Below, in pieces: positions 1-8,394 of a stretch of DNA of 64,000 nt. The DNA lies in assembly GCF_935825525.1 (NCBI RefSeq), contig NZ_CAKXZT010000126.1:156508-220507 (forward strand). The letters are read 5' to 3'. This DNA is from Mesorhizobium escarrei. GTDB taxonomy: Bacteria; Pseudomonadota; Alphaproteobacteria; Rhizobiales; Rhizobiaceae. The notes beneath the pieces were generated by a model. That model saw only the letters and a program-made list of their open reading frames with translations, searched no databases and was not told the DNA's origin. How positions within the stretch are numbered: the stretch's first letter is position 1; each line of letters opens with the position of its first letter. A program made the translations under genes and the position numbers.

Positions 1-43
1 CCCGACCCGGCCGGCCGGGTGGACCTTCCCGCTGGCCGGCGCT

Positions 44-145
44 AGAGCGCCTTGCGTCCAATTGGACGGACCAAGGACGCTCTACCACTTCTAATCCGCT
101 GCATCGTTCTTTCCGAAATCGATTCCGATTTTCGGGCCGATGCAG
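44..145. repeat. Two nested intergenic palindromes upstream of ppk2
   Basis: The first palindrome (44-83) has outer arms AGAGCG (44-49) and CGCTCT (78-83), with inner complementary pairs CCTTG/CAAGG and GTCC/GGAC. The second (99-145) has outer arms CTGCATCG (99-106) and CGATGCAG (138-145) around inner arms CCGAAATCG (113-121) and CGATTTTCGG (126-135). The nested layout matches the palindrome at 60213-60261. They look like dispersed rhizobial intergenic palindromes rather than operators of the neighbouring gene. That interpretation is inference. Confidence 0.55.
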
Positions 146-192
146 TAAGGCTCCCAATAGCATGTGTCCGGAAACTGGAAAGGTTCGTCTCG

Positions 193-1101
193 ATGAAAAA
201 CCCCAAGGAAGATGCCGCCGCGCCCGTTCCAGGTCCGCTCAAGATCCACATCGACGGCAAGGAACGCGAGTTCGACATCGAGGATCCCAAGCTTCCCGAC
301 TGGGTCGAAGACAACAAGCTGACCGCCGGCGGATACCCCTATGACAAGAAAATGAATAGCGAGGAGTATGACGAGACGCTCGAGCGGCTGCAGATCGAGC
401 TGGTCAAGGCGCAGGCATGGCTGCAATCGACGGGCAAGCGGGTGATGTCGCTGTTCGAAGGACGCGATGCCGCCGGCAAGGGCGGGACGATCTTCGCGCT
501 GCGCCAGTACATGAACCCCAGGACAGCGCGCAACGTAGCGCTGACCAAGCCGAGCCCAACCGAACTCGGGCAATGGTATTTCCAGCGCTATGTCGCGCAC
601 TTTCCGACATCCGGCGAGTTCGTCACCTTCGACCGCTCCTGGTACAATCGCGCCGGCGTCGAGCCGGTCATGGGCTTCTGCACGCCGGAGCAGCATCAGA
701 AATTCCTGGACGAGACGCCGTATTTTGAACGGATGATCTGCAACGAGGGCATCCATTTCTTCAAATTCTGGCTGAACATCGGACGGGAAACACAGCTTGA
801 GCGGTTTCACGATCGCCGCTGGAGTCCTTTGAAGAGCTGGAAATTCTCGCCGATCGACATTGCCGGCATCTCCAAATGGGACGATTACACCAAGGCGCGC
901 GATCTCATGTTCGAACGCACGCATAAGGAATTCTCGCCCTGGATCATCGTACGGGCCAACGACAAGCGGCGCGCGCGACTTGCCGTCATCCGGCGCATCC
1001 TGTTGTCGCTTCCCTATGGCGGCCGCGATCTCGACGCCATCGGCAAGGAAGACAGGAAGATCATCGGGGAAGGGCCTTCGTTCCTGGGAACACAGGGCTG
1101 A
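193..1101 (+). CDS. ppk2: Polyphosphate kinase 2 (PPK2 family)
   Basis: Predicted to transfer phosphate between polyphosphate and nucleoside diphosphates in the cytoplasm. The 302-residue product has the PPK2 Walker [10 protein letters not shown] (residues 90-98) and the Walker B-like DRSWYNR (147-153), and fits the usual length of about 300 for single-domain PPK2. The ATG at 193 is chosen because the open frame to its left runs through an intergenic palindrome and has no family similarity; homologues as I recall them begin near this methionine. The gene stands alone and converges on the quorum-sensing cassette. Whether it prefers ADP or GDP cannot be read from the sequence. Confidence 0.93.
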   Translation: MKNPKEDAAAPVPGPLKIHIDGKEREFDIEDPKLPDWVEDNKLTAGGYPYDKKMNSEEYDETLERLQIELVKAQAWLQSTGKRVMSLFEGRDAAGKGGTIFALRQYMNPRTARNVALTKPSPTELGQWYFQRYVAHFPTSGEFVTFDRSWYNRAGVEPVMGFCTPEQHQKFLDETPYFERMICNEGIHFFKFWLNIGRETQLERFHDRRWSPLKSWKFSPIDIAGISKWDDYTKARDLMFERTHKEFSPWIIVRANDKRRARLAVIRRILLSLPYGGRDLDAIGKEDRKIIGEGPSFLGTQG

Positions 1102-1108
1102 AGCACCC

Positions 1109-1135
1109 GCCGCGCGCCCGCAAAGGACGCGCGGC
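1109..1135. terminator. Hairpin between convergent ppk2 and crotonase genes
   Basis: A perfect 8-bp stem GCCGCGCG (1109-1116) / CGCGCGGC (1128-1135) with an 11-nt loop lies just after the ppk2 stop and before the end of the convergent crotonase gene. There is no clear T-run, so it may be a weak bidirectional terminator. Confidence 0.45.
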
Positions 1136-1174
1136 ACGATTCCGGATGTTCCTGTCATTCTGCCGAATGACTTC

Positions 1175-1921
1175 TCATGCCGCCAGCCGGGCAATCCGCT
1201 GCAGCCGCCGCAGCGTGGTATCGTCCTGCAAAGCCTGCTGAAACAGCGAAATCTCCTGGTCGATGCGATCGCAGAGCGCGCCTGTATCGCCCTTGAGCAG
1301 GTCGCGGGTCTGCAGCAGTGCGGCAACCGGCTTCTTGGCGAGTTGCCTGGCTCTGCCAAGTGCGGCTTCCTCGACGTCGCCCACCACGATCTCCGTGACC
1401 AGGCCAAGCATCCTGGCGTCCGCGGCACTGAGCGTGTCGCCCAGGCAGAAGAAACGGAAAGCGCCGGCATAGCCGAGTTTCTGCGGCGCCAGGATGCTGG
1501 TCGCCGCGTCCGGCACGAGGCCGAAATCGACGAACGGCACCCGAAACGTGCTTTCGTCAGATGCGATCACCATGTCGCAATGGAACAGGATGGTGCAGCC
1601 GACTCCGACGGCGTCGCCGTCGACACAGGCAAGGACCGGTTTGGGGAACGTCGCCAACGTGCGGAACATGTCGGTGACGGCAGCGATCAACCGTTGATGC
1701 TTGGTGGCGTCGAGGAACTCGGAGAAATCGCCGCCGAGGCAGAAGCAGCCGGCGAGGCCGCGCAGCACCACGACGCGCACATTGTCGTCGATTGCGGCTT
1801 CGTGGAAGATCCTGGCCAGGCTTTCATAGGCTCGACCGTCCAGCACCGGCCGGCCGTCATCCGACGACACCGTGACGATCAACGTATGATTGCGGAACTC
1901 TGTTTGCGGGTGGATGTTCAT
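1175..1921 (-). CDS. Crotonase (enoyl-CoA hydratase/isomerase family), isomerase-like active site, downstream of luxI
   Basis: A 248-residue crotonase. The oxyanion-hole segments are present (CLGGDF around 61-66 and GDAVGVG around 102-108). Both glutamates of true hydratases are replaced: the position after GVGC is T110, and the QPE glutamate position is F130. Instead it has PFVDFGLVPD (129-138), as in PaaG-type and delta3,delta2-enoyl-CoA isomerases, leaving D138 as the candidate catalytic acid. The ATG at 1921 is preceded by GGAG six bases upstream; an in-frame TTG twelve bases earlier is less likely. It lies 15 bp after luxI on the same strand, so co-transcription is expected. A role in tailoring the acyl-CoA or acyl-ACP used by the AHL synthase is inference. 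Confidence 0.85.
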   Translation of the reverse strand: MNIHPQTEFRNHTLIVTVSSDDGRPVLDGRAYESLARIFHEAAIDDNVRVVVLRGLAGCFCLGGDFSEFLDATKHQRLIAAVTDMFRTLATFPKPVLACVDGDAVGVGCTILFHCDMVIASDESTFRVPFVDFGLVPDAATSILAPQKLGYAGAFRFFCLGDTLSAADARMLGLVTEIVVGDVEEAALGRARQLAKKPVAALLQTRDLLKGDTGALCDRIDQEISLFQQALQDDTTLRRLQRIARLAA

Positions 1922-1936
1922 GGCTGTCTCCAATTC

Positions 1937-2575
1937 TCACGAGGCCTGCCTCATTCCGAGCCTGTCGGGATATCCCCTGGCCAGCACTGGCGCGAAATGA
2001 CTGCGACGCGACCGCACCACATCAAGCGTATGCTCGTTGAAGGTGAGCAGTGTGGCGACGACCTGCTGGTTGCCATAGGTGCGCTGGTAGCCAAGCGGCT
2101 TCGCCAGGAAGTGCAACTGCAGCGCCCGCAGAACCCACATCGGCTCGAACTCGATGATCACCTGGTTGACGTTCCGCTTCAGCCCCCACTCGACGAAGCC
2201 GGCAATGAGCTCGGTGCCGACCGTCGAGACGCCGCGCTTGCCGTCGCGAAAGCCCGGCGCCACCGCATAACGGGTCAGTTCCCACACGTTCGGCCCGGAT
2301 GGCGGCGTCCCTTCATAGAGGTCCGCCAGCACCTCGGTCAGAAGATGCGCACGCGTTGTCGGCAACATCCGCTGATAACCGGCGAGCTCGCCATTGCGGA
2401 TGACGAGCTGGTGCACCGCCTCGTCATGGTCGAACTGATCGATCTCAAGGCCGTCGGGGCGCTGCAGATCGGTCCACCCCATCTCCTCGACGAAAATCTT
2501 GTAGCGTAAGCGATGAACGGCCTCCCAAAGGTCGGGACGTTCCATAAGTTCTTGTGTGGTAAGGGAAAAAAGCAT
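1937..2575 (-). CDS. LuxI-family N-acyl-homoserine lactone synthase
   Basis: Makes an acyl-homoserine lactone signal from S-adenosylmethionine and an acyl donor. The 212-residue product keeps the invariant LuxI residues: R24 and F28 (in RYKIF), W34, D46 and D49 (DQFDHD), R69 (YQRM), and E99 and R102 (WELTR). An AGGAG motif precedes the ATG at 2575 at good spacing. A luxR gene lies immediately upstream and a crotonase immediately downstream on the same strand, forming a compact quorum-sensing cassette. The acyl chain cannot be predicted from sequence, and a CoA donor is possible given the crotonase neighbour. Confidence 0.95.
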   Translation of the reverse strand: MLFSLTTQELMERPDLWEAVHRLRYKIFVEEMGWTDLQRPDGLEIDQFDHDEAVHQLVIRNGELAGYQRMLPTTRAHLLTEVLADLYEGTPPSGPNVWELTRYAVAPGFRDGKRGVSTVGTELIAGFVEWGLKRNVNQVIIEFEPMWVLRALQLHFLAKPLGYQRTYGNQQVVATLLTFNEHTLDVVRSRRSHFAPVLARGYPDRLGMRQAS

Positions 2576-2672
2576 CTGCCGTCTCCTAGGTTCAATAGGA
2601 AGATACGGCCGGGCTGTCCCGAGAAAATTACGCGATCACGTAGGCAAGAATTTCTAGGCCGGCACGGCCGAG

Positions 2673-3404
2673 CTAGCTAATATAGCCGCGCCTTATCGCT
2701 TCCGCGACCGCCTGCACCCGGTTGACGGCACCGAGTTTGCTTTTGGCGTTAAGAAGGTGTTTCTCTGATGTGTGTTCCGAAATGCCGAGAATCTGTGAAA
2801 TCTCCCATTCGGACTTGCCGACGGCGGCCCATTGCATGCATTCGCGCTCACGCGGCGTCAGTTCGACGTGGTCAATGGTCTTGGCCGCCATCGTGTGGAT
2901 CTGCATGGCGCGACCAATCGCATAGGTCGCCACCAGCGACACCAGCCCAAAATCGGCGCCCGACAATTCGACGGCCTCGCCGCCCAGCGACACCATGACG
3001 ATCTCGCCATCGAGCGTGATCAGCGGGAAGGCCAATCCGTCGCGCAGCTTGAATTCGCCGGCGTCGCCCATCACTTCGCCGCTGCTCTTGTCGATGCGGA
3101 TGCTCTGGGACGCTTCCCGCCACTGGAACGGCGCCTGCAGCCGCTTCATGTGGCTGACAACGGGGTCATGGTCGACATAGTTGCGCGCCACATAGCGCTC
3201 CAGCCATTCTCCCGGCCACTCGCAAAGCAGCACATGGTCCTTTTGCTGGCCTCTTGGCGTGCCCGGTTGCGGAACCGTTCCGGCCATCAGCGCCGTCAGG
3301 CCGAACTCCGAGGTTATCCCAAGCAGCTTTTCGCAGACCGCGGCCGCCGTATCGGCGTGCTGCAGCTGATCTATGAATTCCAGTGTGCGATCGAAGTGGC
3401 CCAT
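2673..3404 (-). CDS. LuxR-family quorum-sensing transcriptional regulator
   Basis: The 243-residue protein has an N-terminal autoinducer-binding domain with the conserved W67, Y71, D80, P81 and W95, and a C-terminal LuxR/GerE helix-turn-helix (about 180-240, starting LTPRERE). The frame is open further upstream, but the ATG at 3404 gives the standard family length of about 240. It lies 97 bp upstream of luxI on the same strand and is the likely receptor for that signal. A short inverted repeat (GGCCG 2657-2661 / CGGCC 2665-2669, flanked by CTAG) lies just before its stop on the plus strand and may be a weak terminator. I did not find a convincing lux box before luxI. Confidence 0.93.
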   Translation of the reverse strand: MGHFDRTLEFIDQLQHADTAAAVCEKLLGITSEFGLTALMAGTVPQPGTPRGQQKDHVLLCEWPGEWLERYVARNYVDHDPVVSHMKRLQAPFQWREASQSIRIDKSSGEVMGDAGEFKLRDGLAFPLITLDGEIVMVSLGGEAVELSGADFGLVSLVATYAIGRAMQIHTMAAKTIDHVELTPRERECMQWAAVGKSEWEISQILGISEHTSEKHLLNAKSKLGAVNRVQAVAEAIRRGYIS

Positions 3405-3611
3405 TGCAACATCTACCCCATGTTGCCTTCCCGCGTTGAGATCAACGGCCCAGTGCTTGACCCGCACTTTGCCTCGACCCCGGATTACAAACCTGCTCCT
3501 CCCAGTTTGCAGCGGCTTGCGGCTACCCTCCCAGCCGACCGCCACACATGTTTGCAAGCTCGCTGAAGCATAGCCCTAAATCGGCGTGATGAAATCAAAA
3601 ACCGTTGTGCC

Positions 3612-3638
3612 TGTGGCATTTTCGTACCAAAAGCCACA
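3612..3638. promoter_or_regulatory. 27-bp palindrome upstream of the binding-protein gene
   Basis: Arms TGTGGC (3612-3617) and GCCACA (3633-3638) enclose TTTT and AAAA tracts, giving a near-continuous inverted repeat centred 41 bp before the chosen start at 3666. It lies in the divergent luxR/binding-protein intergenic region and could be an operator. The cognate regulator is unknown. Confidence 0.4.
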
Positions 3639-3665
3639 TTGGACAGGACAGGGCGGAGCTCGATC

Positions 3666-4514
3666 GTGGCAATTCGGTGGATAACCATCGTCTTGATGCT
3701 GGCAATCACCGGGGCACAGTGGCTCACGGGAGCGCGTGCCGCGGAGCCGCAAGTGCCGGTGCTGTGGGATGCCAAGGAGCGGCTGCCGAAGCCTGACCTT
3801 GCCGCGCTGCCGCGTCTGAGATTCCTGACCACCATCGATTTCCCGCCGTTCAACTTCTTCGACGGGGCGGGCCGCTTGTCCGGCTTCCACGTCGATCTGG
3901 CGCGCGCGATCTGCGCCGAACTCGGCATCGCCGAAAAATGCCAGATCCAGGCGCTGCCCTGGGCCGAGCTCGATGTGGCGCTGCAGAAGGGCGAAGGCGA
4001 AGCGATCATTGCCGGCATCGCCGCCACGCCGGAGTCGCGGTCCAAATATGCCTTCTCGCGTTCCTACCTGCAGTTTCCGGCGCGCTTCATCATGCCGAAG
4101 ACAAACGCGCTCACGGAACCTATCTTCGACAGACTGCGCGGCAAGCGCGTCGGCGTGGTCGCAGGCTCCGCGCATGAGCGGATGCTGCGCGATTACTTCG
4201 GGACCGTTCAGGTCGTTCCCTTCGCGCAGTTGGAAGAGCTCTACGATGGTCTCAAGGCCGGCAAGGTCGACGCCGGCTTCGGCGACGGCATGCGCTTCGC
4301 CTTCTGGCTGGGCAGTTCGAATGCCGCAGCCTGCTGCCGCTTTGCCGGCGGTCCCTACCTGGCGCCCGAATATCTGGGGTCGGGTATGGCCATCGCCACC
4401 AGGGCCAACGATCCAGCGCTGGCCGCAGCGTTCGACTACGCACTGCAGGAGATTTCGGTGAAGGGCATCTTTGCCGAATTTTATCTGCGCTATTTCCCGG
4501 TCAGCTTTTTCTGA
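3666..4514 (+). CDS. Extracellular solute-binding protein (SBP_bac_3 family)
   Basis: Predicted periplasmic binding protein of the amino-acid ABC-transporter type, 282 residues. A signal peptide covers about residues 1-26, with cleavage near ARA. The mature part starts with the typical FPPFNFFD strand (about 59-66) and keeps the bilobal SBP_bac_3 pattern through GKRVGVVAGSA. The GTG at 3666 is chosen because GGAG lies nine bases upstream and it gives a clean signal peptide; a TTG at 3639 is the longer alternative. No permease or ATPase gene is adjacent, so the ligand and transporter are unknown, and a role as an orphan sensor-type binding protein is possible. The last codons (PVSFF) and the stop lie in the first unit of a tandem repeat. 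Confidence 0.85.
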   Translation: MAIRWITIVLMLAITGAQWLTGARAAEPQVPVLWDAKERLPKPDLAALPRLRFLTTIDFPPFNFFDGAGRLSGFHVDLARAICAELGIAEKCQIQALPWAELDVALQKGEGEAIIAGIAATPESRSKYAFSRSYLQFPARFIMPKTNALTEPIFDRLRGKRVGVVAGSAHERMLRDYFGTVQVVPFAQLEELYDGLKAGKVDAGFGDGMRFAFWLGSSNAAACCRFAGGPYLAPEYLGSGMAIATRANDPALAAAFDYALQEISVKGIFAEFYLRYFPVSFF

Positions 4515-4591
4515 TCCGGCCCCGGTCAGTTTCTTCTGATCCGGCCCGGTCAGTTTTTTCTGATCCGGCCCGGTCAGCTTCTTCTGACCCG
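4496..4591. repeat. Four tandem 24-25-bp units duplicating the 3' end of the binding-protein gene
   Basis: The units are 4496-4520, 4521-4544, 4545-4568 and 4569-4591. The first contains the last codons and TGA stop of the upstream gene. Each unit is itself an imperfect inverted repeat (CCGGTCAG ... CTGATCCGG), so the array could fold into serial hairpins. A further small hairpin (GACCC/GGGTC) follows the last unit. It fills the gap between the binding-protein gene and the convergent terB-like gene and may serve as a terminator array. Confidence 0.8.
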
Positions 4592-4601
4592 TTGGGTCTA
4601 A

Positions 4602-5012
4602 TCAAGTCAGCGTGCGCAAGCGGGCCTTGGCAGCACGGGCGATGGCGGCGACGGTGAGCGTGTCGAGATCGAGCTGGCGACGGATAAGCTGCAGCACCCT
4701 CACCTCCTCCAGGCGCATTTCGAGGTCGACGGCCGCAACCTCGAAGGCTGCGGCATAGGCAGTGTCAAGCAGGCGTTCGGGCAGCGCCTCAGCGACGCGC
4801 GTCAAAACGCCTTCCAGCCCTTCCTTTTCGTGCAGCATCTTTTGGCAGTCCTGGGCGACGCCGACCAGCCGGCCGTGGTCGAAATCCTCGAACACCGGCC
4901 ATGAGCGGACGACGTCGCCGATCCGCGCCAGCTCGACATCGGTCATGTCGCGGTCGGACGCGGAGGTGATGACCATCAGATAGATCAGGGCTTCATGCAG
5001 CGGCAATGGCAT
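4602..5012 (-). CDS. TerB-family tellurite-resistance-like protein
   Basis: A 136-residue helical acidic protein of the TerB/DjlA-N type. The N-terminal half reads like the TerB domain (ALIYLMVITSASDRDMTD, then ELARIGDVV), where the acidic residues form a metal-binding-like pocket in family structures. The start at 5012 has a strong GAGGAG about eight bases upstream. No other ter genes are nearby, so a tellurite phenotype should not be assumed; most single TerB proteins of this type have no known function. Confidence 0.75.
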   Translation of the reverse strand: MPLPLHEALIYLMVITSASDRDMTDVELARIGDVVRSWPVFEDFDHGRLVGVAQDCQKMLHEKEGLEGVLTRVAEALPERLLDTAYAAAFEVAAVDLEMRLEEVRVLQLIRRQLDLDTLTVAAIARAAKARLRTLT

Positions 5013-5182
5013 TTAAAAACTCCTCAAACGGGCTCCGAAGTTAGGAACGAGGCACCGACGTCGCAAGGAAAAAGAGCCGCGGTCGTTGACGCCCACGGCA
5101 GGCGCGCCTAGAGACCGATTGAAAAAATCATCCAGCCCCATTTTTTGCGGCGATGCCGGCGAATAATTTGGAAAACAGTGAC

Positions 5183-6832
5183 ATGGCGGGATCAAACATC
5201 ATCGATCTCAATCCCGAGGTGCTTGCGGCAGCGGCTGAAAGCAAGGCGTGGCCGTTCGAGGAAGCCAGGAAGATCGTCGAGCGCTACAAAGGCACTGACT
5301 TTCCCGAGACCGTCCTGTTTGAGACCGGCTATGGTCCGTCGGGGCTGCCGCACATCGGTACTTTCGGCGAGGTCGCACGCACCTCGATGGTGCGCCACGC
5401 CTTCCGCGTGCTCACCCGGGACACGGTCAAGACCAAGATCTTGTGCTTTTCCGACGACATGGACGGTATGCGCAAGATTCCGGACAACGTCCCCGATCGC
5501 GCCGCACTCGAGCCGCACCTGCACAAGCCGCTCTCGTCCGTCCCTAATCCTTTCGGCGGCGACTATGCGAGCTTCGCAGACCACAACAACGCAATGCTTT
5601 GCCGCTTCCTGGACACGTTCGGCTTCGACTACGAGTTCGCCAGCGCGACGGAATACTACAAGGCTGGCCGTTTCGACGACGTTCTGCTGCGCGCTGCCGA
5701 ACGTTTCGATAAAATTATGGACGTGATGCTGCCGACGCTCGGAGAGGAGCGTCAGGCGACCTACAGCCCGTTCTTGCCGATTTCTCCCAAAAGTGGCCGC
5801 GTGCTTTACGTCCCGATGAAGCATGTCGACGCCAAGGCGGGCACTATCACCTTCGATGATGACGGCACCGAAACCACGCTGCCGATAACCGGCGGCAGGG
5901 TGAAGCTGCAGTGGAAGCCGGATTTCGGCATGCGCTGGGCGGCGCTCGGCGTCGATTTCGAAATGTTCGGCAAAGACCATCAGACGAATGCGGTGATCTA
6001 CGACCGTATCTGCAATATACTGGGCGGGCGCGCGCCCGAGCATTTCGTCTATGAGCTGTTCCTCGACGAGAACGGCCAGAAGATTTCGAAGTCGAAGGGC
6101 AACGGACTCACCATAGACGAGTGGCTCACCTACGCGCCGACCGAAAGCCTCGAGCTCTACATGTACCAGCGGCCGCGGCAGGCCAAGAAGCTTTATTTCG
6201 ATGTCATTCCGAAGGCGGTGGACGAGTATTACGCCTTTCTGTCCGCCTATCGCCGACAGGAGTGGAAGGAGCGGCTGGGAAATCCCGTCTGGCACATGCA
6301 TGACGGTAACCCGCCTGTCGTAGACCTGCCGGTGTCGTTCGCGCTGCTGCTCAATCTGGTCAGCGCCTCGAACGCCCAGAACAAGGACGTGCTGTGGGGG
6401 TTCATTTTGCGCCACACATCGGGCGTGACGCCGAAGACCCATCCCGAGCTCGACCGGCTGGCCGAGTATGCGATCCGCTATTTCGACGATTTCGTGAAGC
6501 CGGCCAAGGTGTATCGGGCCGCCGATGCGGTCGAGCGCGAGGCGCTGACGAAACTATCCGAAGCGCTCGCCGCATTGCCGCCAGGGGCCGATGGCGAGGT
6601 GATCCAGAATGCCGCCCTCAACGTCGCGCGCAAGATCGACCGCTATCAGGACCATTCGAAGCAGAGCCCGGAGGGCGGGCCGGGCGTCTCCGTCGCTTTC
6701 TTCCAGATGATCTACCAGGTTTTGATCGGACAGGAGCGCGGCCCGCGCTTCGGTTCCTTCGCTGCGCTCTACGGCATCGCAGAAACCCGGGCGCTCATTC
6801 AGAAGGCGCTGGCTGGTCAGCTGGCGGCGTAG
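5183..6832 (+). CDS. lysK: Lysyl-tRNA synthetase, class I
   Basis: Charges tRNA-Lys with lysine. It is the class I (archaeal-type) enzyme found in many alphaproteobacteria instead of the class II LysS. With the start at 5183 it has 549 residues, with the HIGH-type motif PHIGT (56-60) and the KMSKS-type motif KISKSKG (300-306). The ATG at 5183 begins [10 protein letters not shown] and has GGA about ten bases upstream; an in-frame ATG at 5153 would add ten residues. Its last 38 bp overlap the 3' end of the convergent nuclease-like gene. Confidence 0.95.
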   Translation: MAGSNIIDLNPEVLAAAAESKAWPFEEARKIVERYKGTDFPETVLFETGYGPSGLPHIGTFGEVARTSMVRHAFRVLTRDTVKTKILCFSDDMDGMRKIPDNVPDRAALEPHLHKPLSSVPNPFGGDYASFADHNNAMLCRFLDTFGFDYEFASATEYYKAGRFDDVLLRAAERFDKIMDVMLPTLGEERQATYSPFLPISPKSGRVLYVPMKHVDAKAGTITFDDDGTETTLPITGGRVKLQWKPDFGMRWAALGVDFEMFGKDHQTNAVIYDRICNILGGRAPEHFVYELFLDENGQKISKSKGNGLTIDEWLTYAPTESLELYMYQRPRQAKKLYFDVIPKAVDEYYAFLSAYRRQEWKERLGNPVWHMHDGNPPVVDLPVSFALLLNLVSASNAQNKDVLWGFILRHTSGVTPKTHPELDRLAEYAIRYFDDFVKPAKVYRAADAVEREALTKLSEALAALPPGADGEVIQNAALNVARKIDRYQDHSKQSPEGGPGVSVAFFQMIYQVLIGQERGPRFGSFAALYGIAETRALIQKALAGQLAA

Positions 6833-7652
6833 CCGTCGTCTCTGTTGGCGTAGCCGCCGCCGAAGGATCGAGAATCGGCTGCGTCGGCGGCGCTGTGGCC
6901 GCAAAAGGGGCTGGTGCCGGAGGCAGGCCGGAGAGGCTCGGCGCCGGCCCGAAAATACCCTTCCTCGCCATACGGGCCTTCTCGCCGGCCTCGACGTAAG
7001 GGCCACCCTTGGCGGCGCGCGCCCAGCCGTTTTCGATCAACCACTGGCCGACATCCTGGTTGCCAACGCGGCATTCGGCGGTGATCAGGTCGCGGCCGCC
7101 CTCGGGTGGCACCGTGCAGACCACTGCCCGGCCGCGCAGGAAGGCACGGAACGCCGTTCGCGCCCGGGTGCCGCACGTCCAGGACTTGCCGCCGTCCGTG
7201 CAAGTTTCGTCCTGCCTGACGATGTCGACGCCGGAAATCGCGACGGAGTAGCCCCTGGCCTGGATCACACCGGCGGCCGATGCAACCGGCTGGAACAGTT
7301 TTGTCCCGTTCCAGTCGTCAGGCATTTTCGTTTTGGGCGGCTTGGGCGGTCCGGCCAGCGCCAGCTCACTCAACGGCGCGCGCGGCTCGACCCGTTCAAG
7401 CTCTTCGGCCTGAAGCTGCGGCGGCGCGACGATTTTGGGATCGATGGCCCTGGAATACACCTCCGGGCGTGCCATCTTGGGCTGCGGAATCGCTGACGTG
7501 GCGGGCGCTTTGGATTGCGCCGCCATGCCGGCCTGCGCCCGAGCTGCCACTCGACCGTTTTCGCCATGCAGCACGGCGCGGCCACCGGCGGCAATCGCAG
7601 CCCCCATCGCGAGGATCGTCAACACAGCAGCGGCTGCATGAAGCGGGCGCAC
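6795..7652 (-). CDS. Secreted thermonuclease-like (SNase-domain) protein
   Basis: A 285-residue exported protein. An N-terminal hydrophobic segment (about 5-25) is followed by a proline/alanine-rich linker to about residue 115, then an SNase-like beta-barrel (about 120-235). This carries the SNase-type pattern [13 protein letters not shown] and ends [15 protein letters not shown] proline-rich tail closes the protein. Many rhizobial relatives with this fold lack full nuclease residues, so activity is uncertain. The GTG start at 7652 follows AAGGG and lies 9 bp after the stop of the S24 repressor gene, so the two are probably co-transcribed. Its 3' end overlaps lysK tail to tail. Confidence 0.72.
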   Translation of the reverse strand: MRPLHAAAAVLTILAMGAAIAAGGRAVLHGENGRVAARAQAGMAAQSKAPATSAIPQPKMARPEVYSRAIDPKIVAPPQLQAEELERVEPRAPLSELALAGPPKPPKTKMPDDWNGTKLFQPVASAAGVIQARGYSVAISGVDIVRQDETCTDGGKSWTCGTRARTAFRAFLRGRAVVCTVPPEGGRDLITAECRVGNQDVGQWLIENGWARAAKGGPYVEAGEKARMARKGIFGPAPSLSGLPPAPAPFAATAPPTQPILDPSAAATPTETTATPPADQPAPSE

Positions 7653-7661
7653 CGGCGGCCC

Positions 7662-8312
7662 TTACTGGCTTGCCCAGACAATCCGCGCCACCCATTCGAC
7701 ATCGCGCATCGGGATGTCGCGGTCCGGGTGATCGGGATTGAGCGAGACCAGAACGATAGACTTCGCCGTCTGACGGTCCAGCACCTTGGCCATCACCTCG
7801 CCGGCATTGGTCTTGACGACGACGCGGTCGCCCTTGCGGGTGGTGGCGCCCGGCTCAACGATCAGCACGTCACCATTGCGGTAGAGCGGCAGCATGGAAT
7901 CGCCCTGGACCTGCAACGCATAGGAGGTTTCGGTCGCCCGTGCCGGAAGCTCGATCAGGTCCCAGCCCTGCCCCACGGGAAAGCCGGCATCGTCGAAGAA
8001 GCCGCCGGCGCCGGCCTGGGCGAAGCCGAGCAGCGGCACCGAAGACGTCTGTGCCGGCAGAGATCCGGGAACGGTCTTGCCCCGGCCTTCGACCAGTCCG
8101 GTGAATTCGTCGAGCGAGGCACCGGTCGCCTCGATGATCTTGGCCAGCGACTCGGTCGACGGCCAGCGCGGCCGCCCGTCCGAGGACAGCCGCTTGGACT
8201 TGTTGAAGGCGGTCGAATCGAGGCCCGCGCGTTTTGCTAGCCCCGAGGCCGAGAGCGAATAGCGCTCGGCGAGAGCATCGATTGCGGCCCATACGCGGTC
8301 ATGCGAGAGCAC
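7662..8312 (-). CDS. LexA/CI-like repressor (XRE HTH plus S24 peptidase)
   Basis: A 216-residue regulator. It has an N-terminal helix-turn-helix (about 5-72) and a C-terminal S24 self-cleaving domain with a cleavage-type dipeptide A100-G101 (FAQAGAGG), the nucleophile S139 (QGDSMLP) and the general base K167 (VVVKTN). All LexA-type residues are therefore present and RecA-stimulated autoproteolysis is plausible. The GTG at 8312 is chosen for its strong AGGAG six bases upstream; the open frame further left lacks family similarity. No prophage genes surround it, so it is a chromosomal repressor, probably controlling the nuclease-like gene 9 bp downstream. That target assignment is inference. Confidence 0.85.
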   Translation of the reverse strand: MLSHDRVWAAIDALAERYSLSASGLAKRAGLDSTAFNKSKRLSSDGRPRWPSTESLAKIIEATGASLDEFTGLVEGRGKTVPGSLPAQTSSVPLLGFAQAGAGGFFDDAGFPVGQGWDLIELPARATETSYALQVQGDSMLPLYRNGDVLIVEPGATTRKGDRVVVKTNAGEVMAKVLDRQTAKSIVLVSLNPDHPDRDIPMRDVEWVARIVWASQ

Positions 8313-8394
8313 TTTTGCTCTCCTTCCGGACAGGAAAAAATACCTTGTCCGTTCTAACCGGTGGCCGTGATTTTGTCCACCACCGAAGGCGGCG

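Noticed and set aside
1..45. 15 codons in frame 1 ending in TAG at the left window edge (PDPAGRVDLPAGRR)
   Set aside because: Too short to support a gene tail, and no recognisable family; only the window edge would decide.
2576..2672. lux-box-like motif before luxI
   Set aside because: Only half-site resemblance (GCTGTCCC) was seen and no convincing inverted repeat of about 18-20 bp.
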